Source: Candidatus Pseudothioglobus aerophilus (GTDB lineage: Bacteria; Pseudomonadota; Gammaproteobacteria; PS1; Pseudothioglobaceae). From it: a stretch of 64,000 bases of DNA. The notes beneath the pieces were generated by a model. It saw only the letters and a list, made by a program, of their open reading frames with translations. It did no database searches and was not told the DNA's origin. Position 1 is the first letter of the stretch. Each line of letters begins with the position of its first letter. A program made the translations under genes and the position numbers. The stretch spans positions 1 through 64,000 of the forward strand of contig JACNFO010000024.1 of the NCBI GenBank assembly GCA_014384565.1, read 5' to 3'. Below are positions 40,558 to 49,989 of this stretch, one piece after another.

Positions 40558-41214
40558 ATGAGTATCTCGCAAGACACAAAAGAGTTAAATTCATATATCA
40601 ATAAAAAAGTTGATATTGAATCAGTTGCTTCTTTTAAAGGCAATGAGCACATTATCAAATTAAATCTTAAGTTTGATATTAATCAAATGCGCGAAGCACT
40701 TGATGAAGTTAAAGCTATGTCAGAGTTTAAAACTGCTGCGTCAGGTTTTCACGCTCTTGCGATGACTCGCAGAAAGAATAGCTCTGTTGAGTCTGATAAT
40801 AACCTTGTGGGTCGCTACTATACTCGCTTAGATGATAGCTATGAAGAGATAGCCAAGGATGAGTTAGTTGATGAGGCTTCATTTACTGAGCTTGTTGAAG
40901 TGTTTAAGGGTACTTATTTTGAAACTATTCACAAGGAGCTATCAGTTCGTTACCCTATTGGAAGGGTTCGCATATTAGAAAAAGATAGCTTTAATTGCAA
41001 TTCATGGCATAGAGATCCTGAGCCAAGGATACATATTCCAATTTATACAAACCCTGGTGCTTTATTTATAGTAAACCATCACTGCACCCACCTTCCTGCT
41101 GATGGCTCCGTATATTTTACGGATACGAGGGGTTACCACACCGCCCTTAATGGTGGAGATGAGTCTAGAACCCATCTCGTAGCCACTTTAGCCTATCCAG
41201 AATACCAACCTTAA
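40558..41214 (+). CDS. Aspartyl/asparaginyl beta-hydroxylase-like 2-oxoglutarate dioxygenase
   Basis: The 218-residue soluble protein shows the facial-triad spacing of Fe(II)/2-oxoglutarate dioxygenases. H151-x-D153 lies in SWHRDPEPRIHIPI, the distal H194 in GYHTALNGGDES, and R204 fits the 2-oxoglutarate salt bridge. This layout matches the aspartyl/asparaginyl beta-hydroxylase-like fold, in which small bacterial members hydroxylate free amino acids or peptides. No signal peptide is seen. A threonine-aldolase-family gene follows by 13 nt, implying a beta-hydroxy amino acid product. The substrate is unknown. Confidence 0.75.
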   Translation: MSISQDTKELNSYINKKVDIESVASFKGNEHIIKLNLKFDINQMREALDEVKAMSEFKTAASGFHALAMTRRKNSSVESDNNLVGRYYTRLDDSYEEIAKDELVDEASFTELVEVFKGTYFETIHKELSVRYPIGRVRILEKDSFNCNSWHRDPEPRIHIPIYTNPGALFIVNHHCTHLPADGSVYFTDTRGYHTALNGGDESRTHLVATLAYPEYQP

Positions 41215-41227
41215 GTGTAAAACAGTT

Positions 41228-42289
41228 ATGAGCCAATATAAGAAAAATATAAATAACCAAGAGAAATTAGAGAGTCCAATAGATTTTCGAAGTGATACAG
41301 TTACTTTGCCATCCCATGAAATGCTTGCAAGTATCAATAATACCAAGCTTGGAGATGATGTTTATGAAGAGGATATCGAAGTAATCGAACTGCAAGAATA
41401 TGCAGCAAATCTCTTAGGAAAAGAAGCAAGCTTATTTTTTCCTAGTGGCACTCAAAGTAATTTAACTGCTATGCTCGCCCATTGTCAAAGAGGCGATGAA
41501 GTTTTGATTGGTAGGCATTATCATACAAATGTTTATGAGGCTCGAGGCGTTTCAGTTTTGGGAGGTGTGGGGATTTGCCCTATTGATACTTCAGCATCTG
41601 GATCTATGAAAGTAAGCGATATGCTCAGTCAGATTAAAGCTAACGATCCTCACTATGCCGTAACAAAACTTCTTTGTTTAGAGAACACTTTTTCTGGAAA
41701 AGTTCAACCTCAAAAGGAACTTGATGCATTGGCAAAAGCTGCACATAGTAAAGGCTTAAAAGTACATTTGGATGGCGCTCGCTTATTTAATGCACATATA
41801 CACTCAGGTCTAACAATGAAGGCTTTGACAGAAAGTTTTGACAGTATATCAATATGTTTATCAAAAGGCTTAGGCGCACCAATTGGGTCTCTTTTAGTAA
41901 GTGATCAAGCTACCATTAATAAAGCCTTGCGATTACGAAAGATGCTTGGCGGCGGCATGAGACAAGTTGGCGTTATCGCTGCTTATGGAATGTATGCTTT
42001 AAAGAATAATATAAAGAGGCTTCAAGAGGATCATGATAATGCAAAATATCTTGCTAGTGGCCTGTCATCAGTTTCTGAATTAACTATAGACTATGGTGAA
42101 AATCAAACAAATATGGTTTTTGTGGATTGTCCAGAACTGCACAGAGATAGCTTAGAAAGACATCTTTTTGATAGAAATATTATAATTTCTAATCTTGATC
42201 GAGGAAGGCTAGTATGCCACTTAGGAATTAGTAAAGAAGATATTTTGGTGGTTATTAATGCCTTTAAAGATTATTTTAAAAATATTTAA
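41228..42289 (+). CDS. ltaE: Low-specificity L-threonine aldolase family enzyme
   Basis: The 353-residue PLP enzyme has the family N-terminus IDFRSDTVTLPS, GDDVYEED, SGTQSNLTAM, LDGARLFNA (182-190 with PLP-contact D182) and the Schiff-base lysine K213 in SKGLGAP. Members cleave threonine, allo-threonine and other beta-hydroxy-alpha-amino acids to glycine plus an aldehyde. Co-location with a dioxygenase that could make such substrates is notable. Confidence 0.88.
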   Translation: MSQYKKNINNQEKLESPIDFRSDTVTLPSHEMLASINNTKLGDDVYEEDIEVIELQEYAANLLGKEASLFFPSGTQSNLTAMLAHCQRGDEVLIGRHYHTNVYEARGVSVLGGVGICPIDTSASGSMKVSDMLSQIKANDPHYAVTKLLCLENTFSGKVQPQKELDALAKAAHSKGLKVHLDGARLFNAHIHSGLTMKALTESFDSISICLSKGLGAPIGSLLVSDQATINKALRLRKMLGGGMRQVGVIAAYGMYALKNNIKRLQEDHDNAKYLASGLSSVSELTIDYGENQTNMVFVDCPELHRDSLERHLFDRNIIISNLDRGRLVCHLGISKEDILVVINAFKDYFKNI

Positions 42290-42293
42290 ATTA

Positions 42294-43055
42294 TTAGATA
42301 AGAATTTGGTCTAAAAAAGTTTTAGTTCGATCACTTTTTGGGTTATTAAAGAATTCGTCTGGAGTATTTTGCTCCACAATCTCCCCGTCTGCCATAAATA
42401 TTATCCTGTCTGCAACTTGCCTTGCAAAGCCCATTTCATGAGTAACGCAAATCATTGTCATGCCGCTAGTTGCAAGCTCGACCATGGTATCTAAAACTTC
42501 TGAAACCATTTCGGGGTCTAGCGCCGAAGTTGGCTCATCAAATAACATGACTTTAGGCTCCATACATAAGCTTCTAGCAATAGCAACTCGCTGCTGCTGA
42601 CCACCAGATAGTTGATCTGGATATTTGTCCGCCTGCTCTGGGATCTTGACTTGTTCAAGCATTGCAACCGCTCTTTTTTCCGCTTCTTTTTTATCAATTC
42701 CTCTGACCCAGTTTGGACCAGCCATGCAGTTTTCAAGGACAGTTAAGTGTGGGAATAAATTAAAATTTTGAAATACCATTCCAATGTCTCGTCGAACAAT
42801 ATCAACATCTTTCATGGTTTCATGAAGCTCAACTCCGCTAACATGAATTTGACCTTCTTGATGAGCTTCAAGTCGATTTAGGCATCGAATTAGAGTCGAT
42901 TTTCCTGAACCAGATGGGCCACAGATGACAATTTTTTCTTTTAGATTTATTTCAAGATTTATATCTTTAAGTGCCTGAAAATCCCCATACCATTTGCTGA
43001 CACCATCCAGTGATATAACAGGGTTTTCAATTTTAGTTTTAGCACTCACAATCAA
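42294..43055 (-). CDS. Polar amino acid ABC transporter ATP-binding protein
   Basis: The 253-residue ATPase has Walker [10 protein letters not shown], signature LSGGQQQR, Walker B VMLFDEP and the H-loop VTHEMGF, the GlnQ/HisP pattern. It overlaps the permease gene by 4 nt (ATGA). With the permease and binding protein upstream it forms a three-gene importer for a polar amino acid or similar compound. Confidence 0.93.
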   Translation of the reverse strand: MIVSAKTKIENPVISLDGVSKWYGDFQALKDINLEINLKEKIVICGPSGSGKSTLIRCLNRLEAHQEGQIHVSGVELHETMKDVDIVRRDIGMVFQNFNLFPHLTVLENCMAGPNWVRGIDKKEAEKRAVAMLEQVKIPEQADKYPDQLSGGQQQRVAIARSLCMEPKVMLFDEPTSALDPEMVSEVLDTMVELATSGMTMICVTHEMGFARQVADRIIFMADGEIVEQNTPDEFFNNPKSDRTKTFLDQILI

Positions 43056-44029
43056 GCCTTCTGTTGGTATTTTCTTTCAATGCGCGCTTGAATCATTTCA
43101 AGAATGATTGTCAGGGCCCAATAAATCATTGCAGCTGTAAGTAACATTTCTAAATTATTGAAATCTTTCGCGCCTATTTTTTTGGCCATGAACATTAACT
43201 CCCAAATCCCAAGAACAGAGACTAAAGAACTATCCTTAAGCATTGCAATAAATTGGTTGCCGGTTGGTGGAACTATAATTGGTATTGACTGGGGTAATAT
43301 AATTTTTCGAAGTATCAGCCCAAACTTAAAGCCCAATGCTCTTGAGGCCTCCCATTGCCCTTTTGGTATGCTTTGAATACCTGCACGAAAAATCTCCGTC
43401 ATGTAGGCACCATAACAAAGTGACAGAGCTGCAATACCAGAAGGAATAGCATCAATCATGAATCCTAGTTGAGGAAGACCCATATAAATTAGATAAATTT
43501 GTAGAAGAAGAGGGAGTCCTCTAAATAAAGACGTATAAAAACTTGCTATCGCATAAGCAAAGCCATTATTTGAAAGTTTAGCAATAGCTCCAACGATTGC
43601 TATAGCAGTAGCAATTGCAATTGAAACTGCTGATATATAAATCGTAGTAAAAAGACCCTTGGAAATCATAAGCCAAAGTTTGCTTGGCTCGCCGATAAAT
43701 ATATAGGCTAACTCAAGATCAAAAGAGTAGGCAAAAGCAAGAAAAAGAAAAAACAATTCAATCCAAACAATGAGTATTTGAATTTTCAACCTAGCAAAGC
43801 TAATTAATAATAAATTTAGGACAAATATTATTGAAAGTACAAACGAAACAACCAGTCGTCCAAAAAACCCGCTTTCTTTTGGATTTCCAATAACTGGGCT
43901 GAGGAATTCTCCAAATATGGTGTCGGTAAGATTAAAGGCAAAGAAAAACGCCAATACCGCTATTGATAATCCTAAAAGGAACGCTGGTTTGTGCAGCGAC
44001 TTATCTTCAATAACGGTATCAACGAACAT
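43052..44029 (-). CDS. Polar amino acid ABC transporter permease with extended N-terminus
   Basis: The 325-residue membrane protein has the HisM/GlnP-type permease domain in its C-terminal two thirds. It includes [20 protein letters not shown] and the EAA loop [22 protein letters not shown]. About 100 extra N-terminal residues with roughly three hydrophobic segments precede it; single-domain homologues such as HisM are about 240. Only one permease gene is present, so it should work as a homodimer. AAAGG precedes the start. Confidence 0.9.
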   Translation of the reverse strand: MFVDTVIEDKSLHKPAFLLGLSIAVLAFFFAFNLTDTIFGEFLSPVIGNPKESGFFGRLVVSFVLSIIFVLNLLLISFARLKIQILIVWIELFFLFLAFAYSFDLELAYIFIGEPSKLWLMISKGLFTTIYISAVSIAIATAIAIVGAIAKLSNNGFAYAIASFYTSLFRGLPLLLQIYLIYMGLPQLGFMIDAIPSGIAALSLCYGAYMTEIFRAGIQSIPKGQWEASRALGFKFGLILRKIILPQSIPIIVPPTGNQFIAMLKDSSLVSVLGIWELMFMAKKIGAKDFNNLEMLLTAAMIYWALTIILEMIQARIERKYQQKA

Positions 44030-44074
44030 ACCTTTCTCTAAAGCTTAATTAAAACTTATAACTAAATGCTCTAA

Positions 44075-44932
44075 TTAAAACGCAATAGTGTAGTCATTTG
44101 AACTACCATCTGCGTTTTTAAACCACTTCATTGACATCATTGTCAATGTGTAGTCTTTTTTCATAGCAGCAATAATTCTAGCAATCTCTGCATCTAACTC
44201 AGGGTCATCATTACCTTTGTCAGTTGCTACTGAAAGAGGCTCAAAGAAAGCAGGGTCACCCAAGAAACGAATTGGGTATCCATCTTCTATAGCGCCTTGA
44301 ATCATCGGAATAGAATCAATAATACCGTCATTACGAACACCAGCACCTAGTCGAGTGTCATCCAGACATGTATGACCGTCAGCAAGCGAAGTAATTGTTC
44401 CTGGCGTAACTTTATATTTAAATGCTGGAGCGTCAATCATATCTAGACTTCCTTCAAGATACATTTCCCAAGTTGAGGCTGCTGTAGTACAAACATTCTT
44501 TCCATTTAAACCGGCCAATGTTGTTATAGGTGAATCTGTGTGAACCGCAAAACCAGCTGGAGTGTAATAATAAACTGCCGGGAAGTTGAGTACTTCCGAG
44601 CGAGTTTCTGTTGGCGTCATAGAGCCCACTGATACGTCCCAACGCATATTCCAGTTACCTGAAGTTATAATATCCCATGAAGGAGTAATGAAGCGAGCTT
44701 CTACGCCCATACGCTTAGCAATTTCTCTACCAACATCAACGTCAAAGCCTTCCATTTCGCCAGCATCGTTAATGTATGAATATGGTGCCCAGTTTGCATC
44801 AGTTGCAATCATCAATTCATTGTTTGATTTAATATAATCATAAACTGCACCTGCTTGAACTGTCATGTTTAATGATAATAGCGCGACTGCAAATGCAATC
44901 GACGACTTTTTAAAGCCTAGCTTAATACTCAT
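44075..44932 (-). CDS. Periplasmic amino acid-binding protein of ABC transporter
   Basis: The 285-residue family 3 solute-binding protein has a signal peptide (about 1-28, basic KKSS, hydrophobic core, cut near VQAGA). The fold motif LMIATDANWAPYSYINDAGEMEGFDVDVGREIAKRMG follows. It is the first gene of the minus-strand SBP-permease-ATPase operon. Ligand is unknown; D- and R-type contacts resemble polar amino acid binders. The operon converges with the dioxygenase-aldolase pair. Confidence 0.92.
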   Translation of the reverse strand: MSIKLGFKKSSIAFAVALLSLNMTVQAGAVYDYIKSNNELMIATDANWAPYSYINDAGEMEGFDVDVGREIAKRMGVEARFITPSWDIITSGNWNMRWDVSVGSMTPTETRSEVLNFPAVYYYTPAGFAVHTDSPITTLAGLNGKNVCTTAASTWEMYLEGSLDMIDAPAFKYKVTPGTITSLADGHTCLDDTRLGAGVRNDGIIDSIPMIQGAIEDGYPIRFLGDPAFFEPLSVATDKGNDDPELDAEIARIIAAMKKDYTLTMMSMKWFKNADGSSNDYTIAF

Positions 44933-45039
44933 TTGTCTCTCCTATTTATATTTAAATAATTTACGAATTTACAATTGTACACATATTTTTGAAGAAAATT
45001 AGCATTCAAAACAGATAGAAACATATAAAAGTTTATATT

Positions 45040-45939
45040 CTAGGTTTTAAAAACACCTGTAGAAAGATAGCGATCACCGCGATCACAAATAATTGTAACA
45101 ATAACGGCATTATTAACCTGTTTAGAAAGCTCGATTGCTGAAGCTACTGCGCCTCCAGCTGATACGCCAGAGAAGATGCCTTCACGAGTTGCAAGATCCC
45201 TTGTTGCTTGCTCTGCACTTGATTGCGAGATATCCATAATTTTATCCACCCTGGTTGAGTCAAAGATAGTGGGGAGATACTCTTTAGGCCACCTCCTAAT
45301 TCCTGGAATGTGTGAGTCATCATCAGGCTGAATACCTATGATTTGTATTGCTGGATTTTTTTCTTTGAGATACCTTGAAACCCCCATAATGGTGCCCGTA
45401 GTACCCATGGAGCTTACGAAATGTGTAATTTTTCCATTTGTATCATTCCAAATTTCTCTGGCAGTTGAGGCATAGTGAGCGCTTGGATTATCTTGATTAG
45501 AAAATTGGTTAAGCTGAAGGCCTTTATTTTCTATACTCATTTGATTTGCAAGATCACGTGCTCCTTCCATCCCAAGCTCTTTGGTCACTAAAATCAATTC
45601 TGCGCCATATGCGGTCATCGCATCTCTTCTCTCTTGCGATAGATTTTCTTGCATAATTAGAATCATCTTATAGCCCTTAATAGCTGCAACCATAGCTAGG
45701 GCAATGCCTGTGTTTCCACTAGTTGCTTCAATAAGAGTGTCTCCAGGATGAATCTCGCCCCTATTTTCTGCCTCAGTAATCATATTAAAGGCGGCGCGAT
45801 CTTTAACGGATCCAGCTGGGTTGTTGCCTTCGAGTTTACCAAGAATTATATTAGAAGGATTTGGATTTAATCTTTGCAGTTTAACTAAAGGAGTCTTTCC
45901 TATGCATTGATCAATTGTTAAATAGTTATTATTGCTCAT
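45040..45939 (-). CDS. cysM: Cysteine synthase B-type (O-acetylserine sulfhydrylase)
   Basis: The 299-residue PLP enzyme of fold type II has CIGKTPLVKLQRL, the Schiff-base lysine in NPAGSVKDRAA, EATSGNTGIALAM and the phosphate loop GTTGT. Length and RRWPKEYLP resemble CysM, which can use thiosulfate as well as sulfide. It lies 39 nt after thrC, placing it at the end of a hom-thrC-cysM unit, so homoserine-derived and cysteine synthesis may be co-expressed. Confidence 0.9.
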   Translation of the reverse strand: MSNNNYLTIDQCIGKTPLVKLQRLNPNPSNIILGKLEGNNPAGSVKDRAAFNMITEAENRGEIHPGDTLIEATSGNTGIALAMVAAIKGYKMILIMQENLSQERRDAMTAYGAELILVTKELGMEGARDLANQMSIENKGLQLNQFSNQDNPSAHYASTAREIWNDTNGKITHFVSSMGTTGTIMGVSRYLKEKNPAIQIIGIQPDDDSHIPGIRRWPKEYLPTIFDSTRVDKIMDISQSSAEQATRDLATREGIFSGVSAGGAVASAIELSKQVNNAVIVTIICDRGDRYLSTGVFKT

Positions 45940-45978
45940 AATTTGATAGTTATTATCATAAATTTAAAGCCCTTAGAA

Positions 45979-47046
45979 CTACATATTGTTTAAGATGGCT
46001 TTTTTTACTTCCTCAAGTGTTGGATTCACATTAATCATTGCACTTGTGTCGCATTGAGCAATTGCAGTGTCTGGGTCTTTAAGTCCATGACCTGTAAGAG
46101 TACATACAACGCTCGAGCCATCAGGTATTTTTCCTGATTTTATATCTCTTAGAGCTCCTGCAACTGATATTGCAGAGGCAGGCTCACAAAAAATCCCTTC
46201 CTTTTCAGTCAGCATCTTTTGTGTTGCTAAAATTTCTTCATCTGAAAATGCATCAAACCATCCGTTCGATTCTTTACTAAGTTTTAAAGCTTGATCCCAG
46301 CTTTGAGGATTTCCAATTCTTATTGCAGTCGCAATAGTTTCTGGATTATGAACTCTCGAACCGTGAATAAATGGAGCAGCACCTTCAGCTTGATAACCGA
46401 GCATGACAGGTGTTGAATCTGCTTTTCCTTTCTCGTGATATTCTGTATAGCCCATCCAGTGCGCAGTAATATTTCCTGCATTACCAACAGGGAGGCAGTG
46501 GTAATCTGGAGCATGACCGAGCTCTTCAATAATTTCAAATGCTGCAGTTTTTTGACCTTGCAGCCTAAAAGGGTTGATTGAGTTGACTATTGAGACGGGT
46601 GCAAATTCAGCAACCTCTTTAACGAGCTGCATGCCGTCATCAAAGTTACCCTTAATTTGAATAATAGTAGAGCCATGTATCATTGCTTGCGCTAATTTAC
46701 CTAGCGCAATTTTTCCTTCTGGAATGAGAACAAATGCCTTAATTCCTGCTCTTGCAGCGTAGGCAGCAGCAGCAGCTGACGTATTTCCAGTTGATGCGCA
46801 AATAATTGCTTTTGAGCCACTTTCCACAGCCTTTGTAACTGCCATAGTCATTCCGCGATCTTTAAATGAACCTGTAGGATTTAATCCTTCGTACTTTATA
46901 TAGAGTTCAACTTGCGTCCCCATTTCACATGGGATATTTTCAAGTCTAATTAATGGTGTATTGCCTTCACCAAGACTTATGATACGAGTGTTGTCACTGA
47001 CAGGTAGAGTATCTCTATATTTGTCAATTAATCCTGTATATCTCAT
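45979..47046 (-). CDS. thrC: Threonine synthase
   Basis: ThrC converts O-phosphohomoserine to threonine. The 355-residue short type has GEGNTPLIRLENI, the PLP lysine in NPTGSFKDRGMTMAVTKA, ASTGNTSAAAAAYAARAGI and GNAGNITA. It is 16 nt downstream of hom. No homoserine kinase (thrB) is adjacent. Confidence 0.97.
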   Translation of the reverse strand: MRYTGLIDKYRDTLPVSDNTRIISLGEGNTPLIRLENIPCEMGTQVELYIKYEGLNPTGSFKDRGMTMAVTKAVESGSKAIICASTGNTSAAAAAYAARAGIKAFVLIPEGKIALGKLAQAMIHGSTIIQIKGNFDDGMQLVKEVAEFAPVSIVNSINPFRLQGQKTAAFEIIEELGHAPDYHCLPVGNAGNITAHWMGYTEYHEKGKADSTPVMLGYQAEGAAPFIHGSRVHNPETIATAIRIGNPQSWDQALKLSKESNGWFDAFSDEEILATQKMLTEKEGIFCEPASAISVAGALRDIKSGKIPDGSSVVCTLTGHGLKDPDTAIAQCDTSAMINVNPTLEEVKKAILNNM

Positions 47047-47062
47047 AGTTCTCTCAATTGGT

Positions 47063-48340
47063 TTAGTCTAGTAATTCAATATGAATAATTTGAACTTCTG
47101 CTTGATTAAAGTCGCTCGCTTCAATCGATTTTTTGATACTCATGACCGTTTTAGTGCTAACTTTATCAGTTGTTATTGCAATATGAGCGTTATTGTTCTC
47201 ATCGGCTTGCTTTTGAATTAGCGCATCTATACTAACATTATGGTCATTAAATATGCCTGTAACTTTAGCAAGAACCCCTTTAATGTCACTCACTAATAGC
47301 CTTAAAAAGAATTCACTATGAATATCATCACTTTTAATTACAGGAAGTTTTTGCTGAGATTTCCAGCCCAAGATATGGTTACTTGTTTGATTATTAATGA
47401 TGTCATTTAGATCAGCAATAACTGCAGAAGCAGTAGCCTCATCACCAGCTCCAGCGCCATAATATAAGCTAGTTCCTAAGGCATCACTTTTAACCATAAC
47501 TGCATTCATCACTCCATCGACTTGTGCAATTAATTGCTTATTTGGAACTAAGGTAGGGTGCACTCGAAGCTCGATTCCATCACCAGATCTTTTTGCAATG
47601 CCAAGATGCTTAATTGTATAGCCGAGCTCTGAAGCATGAATGATATCTTCAGTGGTTATATCGCTGATGCCTTTGGTAGAAACTTTATCAAATTGAAGTT
47701 CAGTACCAAATGCAATTGCAGCTAAGATAGATAACTTATGCGCAGCATCAATTCCTTCAATATCAAAAGTTGGGTCTTCTTCTGCGTAACCTAATGCTTG
47801 CGCTTCTTTCAGAACATCATCGAAATCCCTTCCCTTTTCCTTCATATCAGTAAGAATGAAGTTTGCAGTACCGTTAATGATTCCAGCAAGCGATTCAATA
47901 TTATTTGCACTCAGGCCCTGTTCAAGAGATTTTATGATTGGAATTCCTCCAGCCACTGAGGCTTCAAATAAAAGCCTTACTTGTTTTTTATTGGCTAGTT
48001 TAATTAATTCATTGCCATGATTCGCAATCAACGCCTTATTGGCAGTAATGACATGCTTTCCATTATTTATGGCTGTTTCAACCAGCTCTTTTGTAAGTCC
48101 AATTCCACCAATCAACTCAAGAACTACATCAACATCTGGGTGATTGACAACTTCAAAAGGATCTATAGTTAATTTAATAGTTGAGGTATCGCAGATACGC
48201 TTTTGTTTGACATCTCTAACGCCTGCTAGAACAACTTCTATTTTAACGCCAGTGCGTCTTTCAATAGATTCGCTATTTTTTTGCAATACATTTACAACGC
48301 CACCACCAACTGTTCCAAGACCTAGGATTCCAACTTTCAT
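47063..48340 (-). CDS. hom: Homoserine dehydrogenase
   Basis: Hom reduces aspartate semialdehyde to homoserine. The NAD(P)-binding motif VGILGLGTVGGGVVNVL is at the N-terminus, the catalytic region has GIINGTANFILTDM and AYAEEDPTFDIEG, and a C-terminal ACT domain (LLVSDIKGVLAKVTGIFNDHNVSID) suggests threonine feedback. The track ORF starts ten codons earlier at an ATG that overlaps a TATAAT box; I prefer the start at MKVGILGLG (425 residues). Neither start has a clear ribosome site. Confidence 0.95.
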   Translation of the reverse strand: MKVGILGLGTVGGGVVNVLQKNSESIERRTGVKIEVVLAGVRDVKQKRICDTSTIKLTIDPFEVVNHPDVDVVLELIGGIGLTKELVETAINNGKHVITANKALIANHGNELIKLANKKQVRLLFEASVAGGIPIIKSLEQGLSANNIESLAGIINGTANFILTDMKEKGRDFDDVLKEAQALGYAEEDPTFDIEGIDAAHKLSILAAIAFGTELQFDKVSTKGISDITTEDIIHASELGYTIKHLGIAKRSGDGIELRVHPTLVPNKQLIAQVDGVMNAVMVKSDALGTSLYYGAGAGDEATASAVIADLNDIINNQTSNHILGWKSQQKLPVIKSDDIHSEFFLRLLVSDIKGVLAKVTGIFNDHNVSIDALIQKQADENNNAHIAITTDKVSTKTVMSIKKSIEASDFNQAEVQIIHIELLD

Positions 48341-48368
48341 TATTGTATTTTGTAAATTCAAATGCGCC

Positions 48369-48374
48369 ATTATA
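48369..48374 (-). promoter_or_regulatory. Candidate -10 box of the hom-thrC-cysM unit
   Basis: On the minus strand the sequence reads GGTATAATGGCG. The TATAAT includes the first two bases of the ATG used by the longest hom ORF, so transcription would begin after that ATG. The -35 is not recognisable. Confidence 0.4.
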
Positions 48375-48464
48375 CCAACCAGTGAAAAGGCGCACTAGCA
48401 ATCATGTTTAAAAATGTTAGTAGAGTTATTGAGCTTGATTAAAGTAATAGGTTTAAATTTTTTT

Positions 48465-49919
48465 TTACTTAAGTCCGCCCATACAAATGTACTTTAGTTC
48501 GAGAAAGTCATCTATTCCATAGTGCGAGCCTTCTCTGCCTAATCCTGATTCCTTGATTCCACCAAATGGAGCTACTTCATTAGATATGACACCTTCATTA
48601 ACGCCAACCATTCCGTATTCTAAGGCTTCAGATACGCGCCATATTCTATTAATATCGTTTGTATAAAAATAAGAGGCCAATCCAAACTCCGTATCATTAG
48701 CCATATCTATCGCTTCTTTCTCAGTTGAAAATTTGAATACCGGCGCAAGCGGTCCAAAAGTTTCTTCTGTTGCAATTTTCATAGTGCTGTCTGCATTACT
48801 AATGACTGTTGGCTCAAATGTAGTTCCACCATTTTTATGAGGCTTTCCACCTACAGCAACGAGTGCTCCTCGATCAATAGCATCTGACAAGTGGTCTTTA
48901 ACTTTTTCAAGTGCTTTAAGGCTTATAAGCGGCCCTTGATTAACACCCTCATCCATTCCATTTCCAACATTTAGGGTTTTAACTGCTTTTGCAAGTCTAG
49001 TTACAAACTCATCATAAATTCCCTCTTGAACTAAAAAGCGATTAGTACAAACACAGGTTTGCCCAGTATTACGAAATTTTGAAATCATTGCACCTGAAAC
49101 TGCAGAGTCGATATCGGCATCATCAAAGACTATGAACGGAGCATTGCCCCCTAGCTCCATAGATACTTTTTTCATTGTGTCGGCGCAGTTGCGTGTTAGG
49201 ATTTTTCCAACAGCAGTTGAGCCAGTAAATGAAAGTTTTCTAACAATTGGGCTACTGGTTAAGGCTTGTCCAATTTCACTTGAATTAGTTCCAACAACTA
49301 CATTTATTATGCCTTTGGGTACTCCAGCTTGCTCAGCAAGTTCTGCAATTGCTAGCGCTGATAAAGGAGTTTCGGCAGCGGGCTTGATGACAACTGGACA
49401 ACCCGCAGCAAGTGCAGGAGCACATTTTCTGGTGATCATGGCGATTGGGAAATTCCAAGGCGTAATTGAAGCAACAACACCGATTGGCTGTTTAATAACA
49501 AGTATTCTTCTGTCATTTGCGGGCGTTGGAATTATATCGCCATAGGTTCTTTTTCCCTCTTCTGCAAACCATTCTATAAAGGATGCACCATATCCAACCT
49601 CACCCCTAGCTTCTGCTAATGGCTTTCCTTGTTCTGCTGTCATTAATATGGCTAAATCTTCTTGATTTGACATAATTAAATCAAACCATTTTTTTAAGAT
49701 AATTGCTCTTTCTTTAGCAGTTCGGCTGCGCCAATCTGGCCACGCGGCATTTGCTGCATCGATGGCCTCATCGGTTTCTTTTTTACCCATGTCTGGTAAA
49801 GTACTAATTACTTCATTTGTATAAGCATTAGTCACATCAAAGCGTGACTCTGTATCATCACCAACCCACTGTCCATTGATGTATCCGTGAGCTTTTAAAA
49901 GGCTAGTATTTTTGAGCAT
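48465..49919 (-). CDS. gabD: Succinate-semialdehyde dehydrogenase (NAD(P)+) / omega-semialdehyde dehydrogenase
   Basis: The 484-residue aldehyde dehydrogenase has TPWNFPIAMITRK, FTGSTAVGK, the general-base glutamate in MELGGNAPFIVFDDAD and the catalytic cysteine in NTGQTCVCTNRF, closest to GabD. It oxidises succinate semialdehyde from GABA, and GabD enzymes often accept glutarate semialdehyde. It is the last gene downstream of puuA-potFGHI and is the only aldehyde dehydrogenase visible for the diamine pathway here. Confidence 0.93.
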   Translation of the reverse strand: MLKNTSLLKAHGYINGQWVGDDTESRFDVTNAYTNEVISTLPDMGKKETDEAIDAANAAWPDWRSRTAKERAIILKKWFDLIMSNQEDLAILMTAEQGKPLAEARGEVGYGASFIEWFAEEGKRTYGDIIPTPANDRRILVIKQPIGVVASITPWNFPIAMITRKCAPALAAGCPVVIKPAAETPLSALAIAELAEQAGVPKGIINVVVGTNSSEIGQALTSSPIVRKLSFTGSTAVGKILTRNCADTMKKVSMELGGNAPFIVFDDADIDSAVSGAMISKFRNTGQTCVCTNRFLVQEGIYDEFVTRLAKAVKTLNVGNGMDEGVNQGPLISLKALEKVKDHLSDAIDRGALVAVGGKPHKNGGTTFEPTVISNADSTMKIATEETFGPLAPVFKFSTEKEAIDMANDTEFGLASYFYTNDINRIWRVSEALEYGMVGVNEGVISNEVAPFGGIKESGLGREGSHYGIDDFLELKYICMGGLK

Positions 49920-49938
49920 AATTTATCCTTGGATTTAT

Positions 49939-49973
49939 ATTGAACTATAAAGGTGCTAATTATAATGTTCAAT
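49939..49973. promoter_or_regulatory. Inverted repeat in the gabD upstream region
   Basis: ATTGAAC (49939-49945) and GTTCAAT (49967-49973) form an inverted repeat. A minus-strand TATAAT candidate lies within the spacer (ATTATA on plus at 49959-49964). It is a possible operator for an unknown regulator; it does not match the TGTGATCACA motif seen upstream. Confidence 0.25.
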
Positions 49974-49989
49974 TGAGCTGAAATGTTCT

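Noticed and set aside
40558-41214. Considered ectoine hydroxylase EctD for the dioxygenase because of the nearby ectoine genes.
   Set aside because: EctD is a PhyH-type protein of about 300 residues; this 218-residue protein has the Asp/Asn hydroxylase-like motif layout.
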